A stretch of 17,385 nucleotides of DNA, taken from positions 1 to 17,385 of the forward strand of contig CAYNDV010000096.1 of NCBI GenBank assembly GCA_964396055.1, written 5' to 3'. Source of the stretch: CAYJPV01 sp964396055 (GTDB lineage: Bacteria; Acidobacteriota; Vicinamibacteria; Vicinamibacterales; JAKQTR01). Below are positions 6,751 through 13,595 of the stretch, in pieces. Position 1 is the first letter of the stretch. Each line of letters opens with the position of its first letter. Position numbers and translations under genes: made by a program. The notes under the pieces were generated by a model that searched no databases, was not told the DNA's origin, and saw only the letters and a list, made by a program, of their open reading frames with translations.

Positions 6751-7818
6751 ATGGGCATCATGGATCTGATCAAGGGCGAACTGATCGACGTCATCGAATG
6801 GACCGATGACTCCCGCGACACGCTGTCGTACCGGTTCCCGGACGAGGACAAGGCCATCAAGAACGGCGCGCAGCTCATCGTCCGCGAGTCGCAGGTGGTG
6901 CAGTTCATGTACCTCGGCCAGTTCGGCGACACCTTCGGGCCCGGCAAGCACACGCTGGTCACCGACAACATCCCGGTGCTCACCAAGCTGCAGTCGTGGA
7001 AGTACGGGTTCAACTCGCCGTTCAAGGCGGACGTCTACTACGTCAACACGCGCCTCTTCACGGGCAACAAGTGGGGTACGGCCAACCCCATCATGACCCG
7101 CGACAACGACTTCGGCATCGTGCGGCTGCGGGCCTACGGCACGTTCGACTTCCGCATCGTGGACCCGCGGCTCTTCCTCAAGGAAGTGGCGGGGTCGGAT
7201 CAGAACTTCCGCCTCGAGGAGTTCGCCGACACGATGCGATCGCGCATCGTCAGCCTCTTCAGTGATGCCCTGGCCTCCTCGCGGGTGCCGGTGCTCGACG
7301 TGGCCACCCGGTTCACCGAACTGGGCGAGGCGCTGCTGCCGCTGATCAACCCGGCGGTGACGGCCAAGTACGGCCTCGAGATCACCAGCTTCATCGTCGA
7401 GAACGTCTCGGTGCCGCCCGAGGTGGAGCAAGCCATCGACAAGCGGTCGAGCATGGCCGCCATCGGCAACCTGAACGACTTCGTGAAATACCAGATGGGC
7501 AAGAGCTTCGAGGACGGCAAGGGCGGCGGCGCCGCCGGCACCGCCACCGAACTGGCCGTGGGCTTCGGCATCGCCCAGCAGATGATGCAGCAGGGCATGA
7601 TGGCGAACCAGCCGGCCCAGGCGACTGCGGCGGCCGCGCCGGCCCCGCCGGCCGCACCGGCGGTGGACATGCTCACGCCGGCCGACGTGGCGAAGGCGCT
7701 GAGCGTCGCCGAGGCGGACGTCATGGCCATCATCGAGTCAGGGGAGCTGAAGGCGAAGAAGATCGGCGCCTCGTACCGCATCACGCGGGCGGCCTTCGAC
7801 GCCTATCTCGCGCAGTAG
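6751..7818 (+). CDS. SPFH-domain protein with C-terminal helix-turn-helix (YdjI-like)
   Basis: This is a 355-residue protein. Residues 1-250 match the SPFH/virion-core-like family typified by Bacillus YdjI, with an N-terminal MGIMDLIKGELIDVIEW segment and IVRESQVVQF, FGPGKHTLVTDNIPVL and TRDNDFGIVRLRAYGTF blocks. A Gly/Ala/Met/Gln-rich linker follows (about 258-305), then an excisionase-type winged helix-turn-helix (308-355, LTPADVAKALSV to the C-terminus). SPFH proteins oligomerise at membranes. The HTH could bind DNA or serve as a protein-interaction domain. No transmembrane helix is obvious, so membrane attachment probably needs a partner. The zinc-ribbon membrane protein encoded next is the natural candidate, as ydjG and ydjI share an operon with pspA in Bacillus subtilis. 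No pspA homologue lies in this window. The start is supported by GAGGAG upstream. Confidence 0.88.
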   Translation: MGIMDLIKGELIDVIEWTDDSRDTLSYRFPDEDKAIKNGAQLIVRESQVVQFMYLGQFGDTFGPGKHTLVTDNIPVLTKLQSWKYGFNSPFKADVYYVNTRLFTGNKWGTANPIMTRDNDFGIVRLRAYGTFDFRIVDPRLFLKEVAGSDQNFRLEEFADTMRSRIVSLFSDALASSRVPVLDVATRFTELGEALLPLINPAVTAKYGLEITSFIVENVSVPPEVEQAIDKRSSMAAIGNLNDFVKYQMGKSFEDGKGGGAAGTATELAVGFGIAQQMMQQGMMANQPAQATAAAAPAPPAAPAVDMLTPADVAKALSVAEADVMAIIESGELKAKKIGASYRITRAAFDAYLAQ

Positions 7819-7831
7819 CTGTGTTCGTGGC

Positions 7832-7965
7832 GTCCGGCTTCAGCCGGACGTGTTCGTCGTCGTGGCGTCCGGCTTCAGCCGGACGTGTTCGTCGTCGTCG
7901 TGGCGTCCGGCTTCAGCCGGACGTGTTCGTCGTCGTGGTGGCGTCCGGCTTCAGCCGGACGCCAC
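7832..7965. repeat. Four-copy palindromic REP-like array
   Basis: The 18-bp palindrome GTCCGGCTTCAGCCGGAC occurs at 7832-7849, 7867-7884, 7905-7922 and 7943-7960, with start-to-start spacing of 35, 38 and 38 bp. The linkers are similar to one another (GTGTTCGTCGTCGTGGC-like). In the last copy the arms extend to 13 bp (7938-7950 and 7953-7965) around a TC loop. The array begins 13 bp after the stop codon of the SPFH gene and ends 25 bp before the zinc-ribbon gene. It could attenuate or stabilise the joint transcript. Confidence 0.92.
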
Positions 7966-7990
7966 GTTGTCTCCCTGATGGAGCCCTGCC

Positions 7991-9097
7991 GTGTCGACCG
8001 ACGCCAGCCCTGAGATTGCGGCGCTGTCCAAGCACGCGTGCCCCGCGTGCGGGGCACAGGCCGAGTGGAACCCCGGGAAACACCGCCTGGTGTGCCCGTT
8101 CTGCGGTACCGAGTCGCCGTACGAGATCGACGCCGACACCGGCCAGGTGAAGGAACTCGATCTCGTCACCGCGCTGCGCGAGCTGCCCGACGAGCAGCGC
8201 GGCTGGCAGGTGGAGCGGCGCAGCGTCCAGTGCCAGAGCTGCAAGGCTGTGATGGTGTACGACCCGACCCGCGTCGGGCAGAACTGCGAGTTCTGCGGGT
8301 CGCCGTCGCTGGTGGCCTACGAGGAGATCAAGTCGCCCATCCGGCCCCAGAGCCTGCTGCCGTTCAAAGTGTCAGCCACGCAGGTCCGCGACAGCATCAA
8401 GCGCTGGTACGCGAGCAAGTGGTTCGCGCCGGGCGCGCTCAAGAAACGCGCCCTGGTCGACCAGATCAAGGGGCTCTACATCCCCTACTGGACCTTCGAC
8501 GCGCAGGTGCACTGCCCCTGGGAAGCGGAAGCCGGTTACCACTACTACGTGACGGAGACGTACCGCGACAACCAGGGCCGGACCCAGACGCGCCAGGTGC
8601 AGAAGACGCGGTGGGAACACGCGCAGGGGGTCATCGACCACTTCTTCGACGATGAGCCGGTGCCGGGGACGCACGGGGTGGACCGGTCGCTGCTGCGGGG
8701 CGTGGAACCGTTCCCGACGCAGGAACTGGTGCCCTACGACACGGCGTATCTCTCGGGCCACGTGGTGGAGCACTACCAGGTGGTGCTGGTGGACGCGGCG
8801 AAGCAGGCCCGCGACGCGATGCACACCAAGCTAGAGGCGCTCTGCGGACAGCAGGTGCCGGGCGATACGCACCGCAACCTGCGGATCTTCCCGGCGTTCA
8901 GCGGCGAGACGTTCAAGCATGTACTGGTGCCGGTCTGGCTGCTCACCTACACGTTCGGGTCGAAGACGTTCCAGGTGGTCGCCAACGGCTACACCGGGGT
9001 GCTCGCGGGTCAGTACCCGAAGAGCTTCTGGAAGATCGCGTTCGTGGTGCTCGTCGTGCTGACGCTCATCGGGCTGTTCCTGGCGGCACAGGGCTAG
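7991..9097 (+). CDS. Double zinc-ribbon, single-pass membrane protein (YdjG-like)
   Basis: This 368-residue protein has two zinc ribbons near the N-terminus: C17xxC20...C35xxC38 and C81xxC84...C99xxC102. A mixed domain of about 220 residues follows, rich in aromatic residues (KRWYASKWFAP, KGLYIPYWTFDA, PVWLLTYTFG). It ends in one hydrophobic helix (about 346-366) and a very short tail. It should therefore be tail-anchored, with the ribbons in the cytoplasm. Proteins of this type are often annotated as TFIIB-type zinc-ribbon or, misleadingly, as primosomal protein N'. They commonly neighbour SPFH proteins. I infer that it anchors the upstream SPFH protein to the membrane. The start is GTG at 7991 with GGAG a few bases upstream. 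It is separated from the SPFH gene by 172 bp, mostly the palindromic array. There is no helicase or nuclease motif. Confidence 0.8.
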   Translation: MSTDASPEIAALSKHACPACGAQAEWNPGKHRLVCPFCGTESPYEIDADTGQVKELDLVTALRELPDEQRGWQVERRSVQCQSCKAVMVYDPTRVGQNCEFCGSPSLVAYEEIKSPIRPQSLLPFKVSATQVRDSIKRWYASKWFAPGALKKRALVDQIKGLYIPYWTFDAQVHCPWEAEAGYHYYVTETYRDNQGRTQTRQVQKTRWEHAQGVIDHFFDDEPVPGTHGVDRSLLRGVEPFPTQELVPYDTAYLSGHVVEHYQVVLVDAAKQARDAMHTKLEALCGQQVPGDTHRNLRIFPAFSGETFKHVLVPVWLLTYTFGSKTFQVVANGYTGVLAGQYPKSFWKIAFVVLVVLTLIGLFLAAQG

Positions 9098-9122
9098 CGA
9101 CGGGGCCGGGCCGGCACGCGCG

Positions 9123-9140
9123 GCAGCCCCCCGCGGCTGC
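9123..9140 (+). terminator. Weak GC-rich hairpin after the zinc-ribbon gene
   Basis: GCAGCC and GGCTGC form a 6-bp stem around a 6-nt loop 26 bp after the stop codon. No T-tract follows, so intrinsic termination is doubtful. Confidence 0.25.
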
Positions 9141-9149
9141 ATTCCGGCC

Positions 9150-9179
9150 TTGTGGAAACCACGGCGCCGGTGCTAAAAT
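9150..9179 (+). promoter_or_regulatory. Candidate tRNA promoter
   Basis: TTGTGG (9150-9155) and TAAAAT (9174-9179), separated by 18 bp, form the best sigma-70-like promoter in the window. The TAAAAT box ends 34 bp upstream of the tRNA-Val gene and would drive both tRNAs. Confidence 0.55.
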
Positions 9180-9213
9180 CAATTCTTTGCCGGGCGGCCG
9201 GAGAGACGTGTCA

Positions 9214-9289
9214 GGGCGGTTAGCTCAGTTGGTAGAGCACCGGCTTTACACGCCGGCTGTCACAGGTTCGAGTCCTGTACCGCCCACCA
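9214..9289 (+). tRNA. tRNA-Val (anticodon TAC)
   Basis: A full cloverleaf can be folded. The acceptor stem pairs GGGCGGT (9214-9220) with ACCGCCC (9279-9285). The D arm is GCTC/GAGC. The anticodon stem is CCGGC/GCCGG with loop TTTACAC and anticodon TAC at 9247-9249. The T arm contains GGTTCGAGTCC. CCA is encoded at 9287-9289. Confidence 0.97.
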
Positions 9290-9386
9290 GGTCAGCGGGC
9301 CGTCAGCGATTCAACGCCAGCGGGGTTCGCGCATCGCGGTGACAGCGGATGCGGCGACAACGGGCCCCGAGGGTGCCGCCTCAAGC

Positions 9387-9463
<77 letters not shown>

Positions 9464-9486
9464 ATTCACACAACAGTAACAGGGCC

Positions 9487-10155
9487 TCAGGCCGTTGGGC
9501 CGTTCGGCCGTTCAGCCGTCAGGGCCCTTCGACCGTCAGGCTGTTCGGCCGCCGGCTCGGTCGCGTCGCCGTCCCGCAACACCAACTGCGTCTCGGGTTG
9601 GCGCGCGGCCCTGGCCCGCGCGAACCCCGCGCGCCGGCGGAACCGTTGCCGCTTGCGCGACATCGTCCACCACCAACGCACCGTCCCCGCGCCGACGACC
9701 GTCCCCATCAGCAGCAAGCCCGCCTGCGTCCAGAAATCCGGAACCTCCGCCCGCAGCCGGGCCTTGGTCGGTTCGCCGGCCGGGAACAGCACCACTTCTT
9801 TCGAGCCCACCGGGTACACGTGAACCGGGCCGCGCCTGGTGGCGTACACCTCGTACGTGTGCCCGCCGACGCTGAACTCGAGCACCGCCTGGTACACCGT
9901 GCGTGCCGGGGCCAGCACCGGCTCGCGCCCGCTGCGGCCCGTTCCCGCCGACCAGTCGGCCTCGAGTTCCGCCTCCTGCCGGACGACGAACGCATCGGCC
10001 GCGGTCGCCCGCGAGGCGAACCACAGCTGCCGGAACGCGGGAATGGCCACGCCCGCCGCAAACAGCAGGCAGACGGCAATCACGGCCCGCGTCCCGAGCA
10101 CGCCGAGCAGCCGCCACGCCAGCCGCCGGCCTTCACGGAGAAACACGTGCGCCAC
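9487..10155 (-). CDS. DUF3592-like membrane protein
   Basis: This 222-residue protein has an N-terminal hydrophobic helix (about 22-45). A predicted extracytoplasmic beta-rich domain (about 55-140) matches the DUF3592 pattern: YQAVLEFSVGGHTYEVYATR, then VGSKEVVLFPAGEPTKARL. A second hydrophobic helix lies at about 143-164 (TQAGLLLMGTVVGAG), followed by a basic cytoplasmic tail. The function of the family is unknown. The start is GTG at 10153-10155, with TAGAAT ending exactly 6 nt upstream. The last dozen or so codons (ending ERPNGPTA) and the stop lie in an octamer repeat tract related to the one at 16672-16755, so the tail looks like read-through into repeat DNA. The gene is divergent from the patatin gene. 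Confidence 0.7.
   Translation of the reverse strand: MAHVFLREGRRLAWRLLGVLGTRAVIAVCLLFAAGVAIPAFRQLWFASRATAADAFVVRQEAELEADWSAGTGRSGREPVLAPARTVYQAVLEFSVGGHTYEVYATRRGPVHVYPVGSKEVVLFPAGEPTKARLRAEVPDFWTQAGLLLMGTVVGAGTVRWWWTMSRKRQRFRRRAGFARARAARQPETQLVLRDGDATEPAAEQPDGRRALTAERPNGPTA
9489..9551. repeat. Octamer-type repeat tract (GGCCGTTC-like)
   Basis: Imperfect 8-bp units related to GGCCGTTC/GGCCGTTG run from the stop codon of the DUF3592-like gene into its coding 3' end. The first units (GGCCGTTG, GGCCGTTC, GGCCGTTC) are in perfect register; later ones are degenerate. The same unit forms the larger array after the DUF1343 gene. Confidence 0.75.
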
Positions 10156-10161
10156 GCTGAG

Positions 10162-10167
10162 ATTCTA
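10162..10167 (-). promoter_or_regulatory. Candidate -10 box TAGAAT for the DUF3592-like gene
   Basis: On the minus strand TAGAAT is followed by six bases (CTCAGC) and the GTG start. The hexamer and its spacing are identical to the 69-residue gene at 6441. A leaderless mRNA is predicted. Confidence 0.5.
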
Positions 10168-10179
10168 CCTGCTTCGCGG

Positions 10180-10185
10180 TACACT
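10180..10185 (+). promoter_or_regulatory. Candidate -10 box TACACT for the patatin gene
   Basis: TACACT is followed by six bases (TGCGGC) and the ATG at 10192. It lies 12 bp from the opposing TAGAAT box. The whole divergent intergenic region is only 36 bp. Confidence 0.5.
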
Positions 10186-10191
10186 TGCGGC

Positions 10192-12435
10192 ATGCGTTCA
10201 CGCACCCGGCACGCCCCGCTGCTGCCTGCCGTGCTGGGCGCCGCGCTGGCCGCCGTCCTGACGTGCGCACCGTCTGCCCTGGCCCAGGATGACGTGCCCC
10301 GCCCCAAGGTCGGGCTCGCCCTCGGCGGCGGGTCCGCGCGCGGCCTCGCCCACCTGGGCGTGCTCCGGTGGCTCGACGAACACCGCGTGCCAGTCGATGT
10401 CATTGGCGGCACGAGCATGGGCGGGCTCCTGGCCGGCTCGCTGGCCACGGGCATGACGCCCGCCGAGATCGATGCCCTGATCGACGGCCTGGACTGGGCG
10501 CGCGTGCTCTCGCCCGACTCGCCCTTCGGCGACAAGACCTTCCGCCGCAAGGAGGATGCGCGCGAGTTCCCGTCGCTCCTCGAATTCGGCCTCAAGGGCG
10601 GGTTCAAGCTGCCGGGAGGCCTCAGCCCGGCCGAGCAGGTCAACCTGCTGTTCGATCGCATCGCGCTGCCGTACTACGGTCTCGACCGCTTCCGCGACCT
10701 GCCCATCCCTTTCGCGTGCGTCGCCGTCGATCTCCGGACGTCCGACACCGTGGTGCTCGACGCGGGCCGCCTCCAGGACGCCCTGCGCGCGACGATGGCC
10801 ATCCCCGGCGTGTTCACGCCGGTGCGCCGCGGCAACCAGGTGCTGGTCGACGGCGGGGTGCTCAACAACGTCCCCGCCGACATCGTGAAGGACATGGGCG
10901 CCGACGTGGTCGTCGCGGTGGACGTGGGGGCGGACCTCAGCCAGCCGAAGACCTCCGACACGATCTTCGCGGTGCTGGGCGAGACCCTCGATGTCATGAT
11001 GCGGGCCGCCGCCCGCCGTGCGCTCGCCGCCGCCAACATCGTCATCGAGCCGGACCTCAAGGGCCTCTCGTCCACGGACTTCAGCCGAGCGGTCGAGTTC
11101 GCCCGCCGCGGGTACGCGGCCGCGGACGCGAACCGGGAACGCCTGCTCCGGCTCGCGTTGAGCGAGGCGGACTATCGTGCGCACCTGGCTGCCCGGCAGG
11201 CACGCCGCCGCACGGCCGTGCCCGTGCCGGCGTTCCTGACGATCGAGGGCGTGACCGGCGCGCAGGCATCGGTCGTCCGCCGGCGCATGGCCCGGCACGT
11301 CGGGCGCCCGATCGACACCCACGCGATCGATCGGGACCTCACCCTGCTGACCGGATCGGACCGGTACGACACCCTGACGTACCGCATCGAGGTGCTCAAC
11401 GGCACCCCGGGGCTTGTCGTCACCGCCGGGCTGAAGGCGCACGCCCCGCCCTACCTGCTGCTGGCCCTCGACCTGCAGAATTCGGAGTCCTCGTCCGTGG
11501 ACGCCTCGCTCCGCAGCCGCGTGACGCTGTTCGACGTCATCACGCCGGGATCGGAACTGCGCCTCGACCTCGGCATCGGCCGGACCACGCGCGCCGGCGC
11601 CGAACTGGCCCTGTCGATGGGCCGGGGTTTCTTCGTGGCGCCGCGCGCGTCGTACAACCGCGACACGGTCAACGTGTTCGTCGATCAGCAGATCGCCTCC
11701 GAGTATCAGCGGACCATCCGCGACTTCGGCGCGGACGTCGGGTTCACCTCCGGCCGCAGTCTCGAAGCCCGCCTGGGCTACGCTTACCAGCGCGTGGACG
11801 CCTCGGTGCGCGTGGGCGCGCCCACAGTGCCGCAGGTGACCGGGGCGCAGGGCTTCTGGCGCAGCCAGGTGGTCTTCGACAACCAGGACAACCCGGTGGT
11901 CCCCGCGCGCGGTCTCTACGCCCGGGCCCAGCTCCGGAAGTTCACCGCCACCGCCCGCGTGGGCCTGCCCGAGCCGTACGGCGCGAATCCCGAGCCCGAC
12001 GACCTGCTGTCGGGAGACGCCACGGGATCGATGTTCGTGCCCGCGTGGGGCAAGGGGCGGTTCTTCGTGGCGGCCGCCGGCGGCTCGTCGTTCGGCGACA
12101 CCACGGTCGTCAACGCCTTCACGCTGGGCGGACCCCTGGCCCTCAGTGCCCTGCAGACCGACGAACTGCGCGGCAGCAACTTCGTCCTGGGCCATGCCGG
12201 GTACTTCCACGAGGTGGCGCGCATCTTCGAAGGCGCCGCCGGGCGCCTCTACCTCGGGGCCTGGGTCGAGAACGGCGCCACGTTCGAGCGCCTCGCGCAG
12301 GCGCAGATCAGGACGAACCTCTCGGGGGGGCTAATCATGGAAACCCTGCTGGGCCCCACGTTCCTCGTCGGCAGCGTCGGCAACGACGGGCGCCACCGCA
12401 TCTACATCGGGCTCGGACCCGTCTTCCGGCAGTAG
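10192..12435 (+). CDS. Secreted patatin-like phospholipase with POTRA and outer-membrane beta-barrel (PlpD-like)
   Basis: This is a 747-residue protein. A signal peptide (about 1-31, ending ALA before QDD) precedes a patatin domain (about 38-340). That domain has the oxyanion loop GGGSARG (45-51), nucleophile elbow GTSMG with Ser75, and catalytic Asp220 in VDGG. A POTRA-like segment follows (about 348-425, FLTIEGVTG...). The rest, about 320 residues, has the alternating beta-strand pattern of an Omp85/surface-antigen barrel and ends FRQ. This is the architecture of the type Vd autotransporter PlpD and its many environmental relatives. The catalytic dyad is intact, so lipid acyl-hydrolase activity is expected. 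I see no obvious cleavage site for release of the patatin domain. The ATG at 10192 begins the signal peptide and has TACACT 6 nt upstream. The next gene starts 2 bp after the stop. Confidence 0.92.
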   Translation: MRSRTRHAPLLPAVLGAALAAVLTCAPSALAQDDVPRPKVGLALGGGSARGLAHLGVLRWLDEHRVPVDVIGGTSMGGLLAGSLATGMTPAEIDALIDGLDWARVLSPDSPFGDKTFRRKEDAREFPSLLEFGLKGGFKLPGGLSPAEQVNLLFDRIALPYYGLDRFRDLPIPFACVAVDLRTSDTVVLDAGRLQDALRATMAIPGVFTPVRRGNQVLVDGGVLNNVPADIVKDMGADVVVAVDVGADLSQPKTSDTIFAVLGETLDVMMRAAARRALAAANIVIEPDLKGLSSTDFSRAVEFARRGYAAADANRERLLRLALSEADYRAHLAARQARRRTAVPVPAFLTIEGVTGAQASVVRRRMARHVGRPIDTHAIDRDLTLLTGSDRYDTLTYRIEVLNGTPGLVVTAGLKAHAPPYLLLALDLQNSESSSVDASLRSRVTLFDVITPGSELRLDLGIGRTTRAGAELALSMGRGFFVAPRASYNRDTVNVFVDQQIASEYQRTIRDFGADVGFTSGRSLEARLGYAYQRVDASVRVGAPTVPQVTGAQGFWRSQVVFDNQDNPVVPARGLYARAQLRKFTATARVGLPEPYGANPEPDDLLSGDATGSMFVPAWGKGRFFVAAAGGSSFGDTTVVNAFTLGGPLALSALQTDELRGSNFVLGHAGYFHEVARIFEGAAGRLYLGAWVENGATFERLAQAQIRTNLSGGLIMETLLGPTFLVGSVGNDGRHRIYIGLGPVFRQ

Positions 12436-12437
12436 CC

Positions 12438-13595
12438 ATGGGCAGCCGTGCCGGGGTGGCGTCCCCTGGCTGGGGGACGCGCCTCCTGATTCTCACCGCG
12501 ATCGGGACAGCCGCCGGATTCGGCGCCGCCACTCAGGCGCGCCCCGACCCCGCCACGGCCGTGCCAGAGCCGGCCCGGTCGATTCTCGCCCGCGACATCG
12601 GCCTGTCACCCGACCAGTGGCGTCGCCTCGTGTCGGGCCGGGTCGTGGCCGGCACGCTGGATACGGCCCGCCGTGACGAACTCACCCTGTACGGGGCGAT
12701 GCGGGTGGCGATCTCGAAGGAGCAGTTCTTCGCGCGGTACCTCGACATCGAGCGGTTCCGGCGCCACGAGGACGTGCAGCAACTGGGGCGGTTCGGCGCG
12801 CCTCCGTCGGCCGGCGACCTGGCAGGGCTCACCGTCGAACCCGACACCCTGCGCGGCGTGCGCAAGTGCCGCCCGGGCGACTGCAAGATGAAGCTCTCCG
12901 CGCCCATGATGGATGCGCTCCGGACGGGGGTGAACTGGTCCGGACCCGGCGCGATCGACAAGGGACAGCGGCTCTTCAGGCAGCTGCTCGCGGAGCTGGT
13001 GGCAGCGTACCTGCGCGAAGGCGATGGAGCCCTGCCGGTGTACGCCGACAAGTCCCGGCCGGTCAGGCTGCCTGAGGTCTTTGCCGGTCTGGCCGACCGC
13101 TCGATCCTTGCGGCGCTCGCGCCGGCGGCCCGCGCGTGCCTGACGGCGTTTCCGGCGACGCCGTGCGACACGGCCGGCAGCGTCGTCTACTGGTCGAAGG
13201 ACGCCTTCGGCCTGAAGCCGGTCATCAGCGCCACGCACGCCGTCGTCTTCCGCGTGCCCGGCCACCCCCATGTCCTCGTCGGCGTGGCGAAGCAGTTGTA
13301 TGCCATCCACTACTTCCAGGCGTCGATGGGTCTGAGCATCGCCGTCGATGACGGGACCGACCCGGCACGGCCTTCCATGTACCTCGTCTACACGAACCAG
13401 TTCAGCATCGATGCCTTCGATGGGGTGCTGGGAGGCCTGCGGCGGAGCATCACCCGCAGCCGCGCCGGCGGCAAGGTGGTTGAGGCGCTGGAGGGGCTGC
13501 GCCGCAACCTCGAACAACCCGACGTGGCACCAGCCCGTCAGGACGTCACCGACGGATGCCCGCTGCCTCCAGCGCGGCCTCGCGCCGGGCCTTGA
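12438..13595 (+). CDS. Exported protein of unknown function, co-transcribed with the patatin gene
   Basis: This is a 385-residue protein whose hydrophobic N-terminus (about 15-34, LLILTAIGTAAGFGAATQA) looks like a signal peptide, so it is probably periplasmic. Visible features are a CRPGDC motif (Cys144 and Cys149) within a conserved-looking stretch ending KLSAPMMDAL, a further Cys pair near ARACLTAFPATPCDT, and a beta-rich second half (SVVYWSKDAFGLKPVISATH, YAIHYFQASMGLSIAV). I do not recognise a named domain. The ATG lies 2 bp after the patatin stop, so it is almost certainly in the same operon and may act with that protein. The last 50 bp overlap the 3' end of the convergent M28 peptidase gene. 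Reading-frame continuity and codon use support a real gene. Confidence 0.8.
   Translation: MGSRAGVASPGWGTRLLILTAIGTAAGFGAATQARPDPATAVPEPARSILARDIGLSPDQWRRLVSGRVVAGTLDTARRDELTLYGAMRVAISKEQFFARYLDIERFRRHEDVQQLGRFGAPPSAGDLAGLTVEPDTLRGVRKCRPGDCKMKLSAPMMDALRTGVNWSGPGAIDKGQRLFRQLLAELVAAYLREGDGALPVYADKSRPVRLPEVFAGLADRSILAALAPAARACLTAFPATPCDTAGSVVYWSKDAFGLKPVISATHAVVFRVPGHPHVLVGVAKQLYAIHYFQASMGLSIAVDDGTDPARPSMYLVYTNQFSIDAFDGVLGGLRRSITRSRAGGKVVEALEGLRRNLEQPDVAPARQDVTDGCPLPPARPRAGP

Noticed and set aside
7832..7965. Possible CRISPR array
   Set aside because: The repeats are 18-bp palindromes, and the 17-20 bp linkers are similar to one another rather than unique. There are no cas genes. The structure fits a REP-type element.
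9290..9386. An additional RNA gene between the two tRNAs
   Set aside because: I could not fold a cloverleaf or see any other recognisable structure in this 97-bp spacer.
10198..12210. A 670-codon minus-strand open frame
   Set aside because: It is antisense to the patatin/barrel gene with intact catalytic motifs. It has no recognisable domain or start signal.
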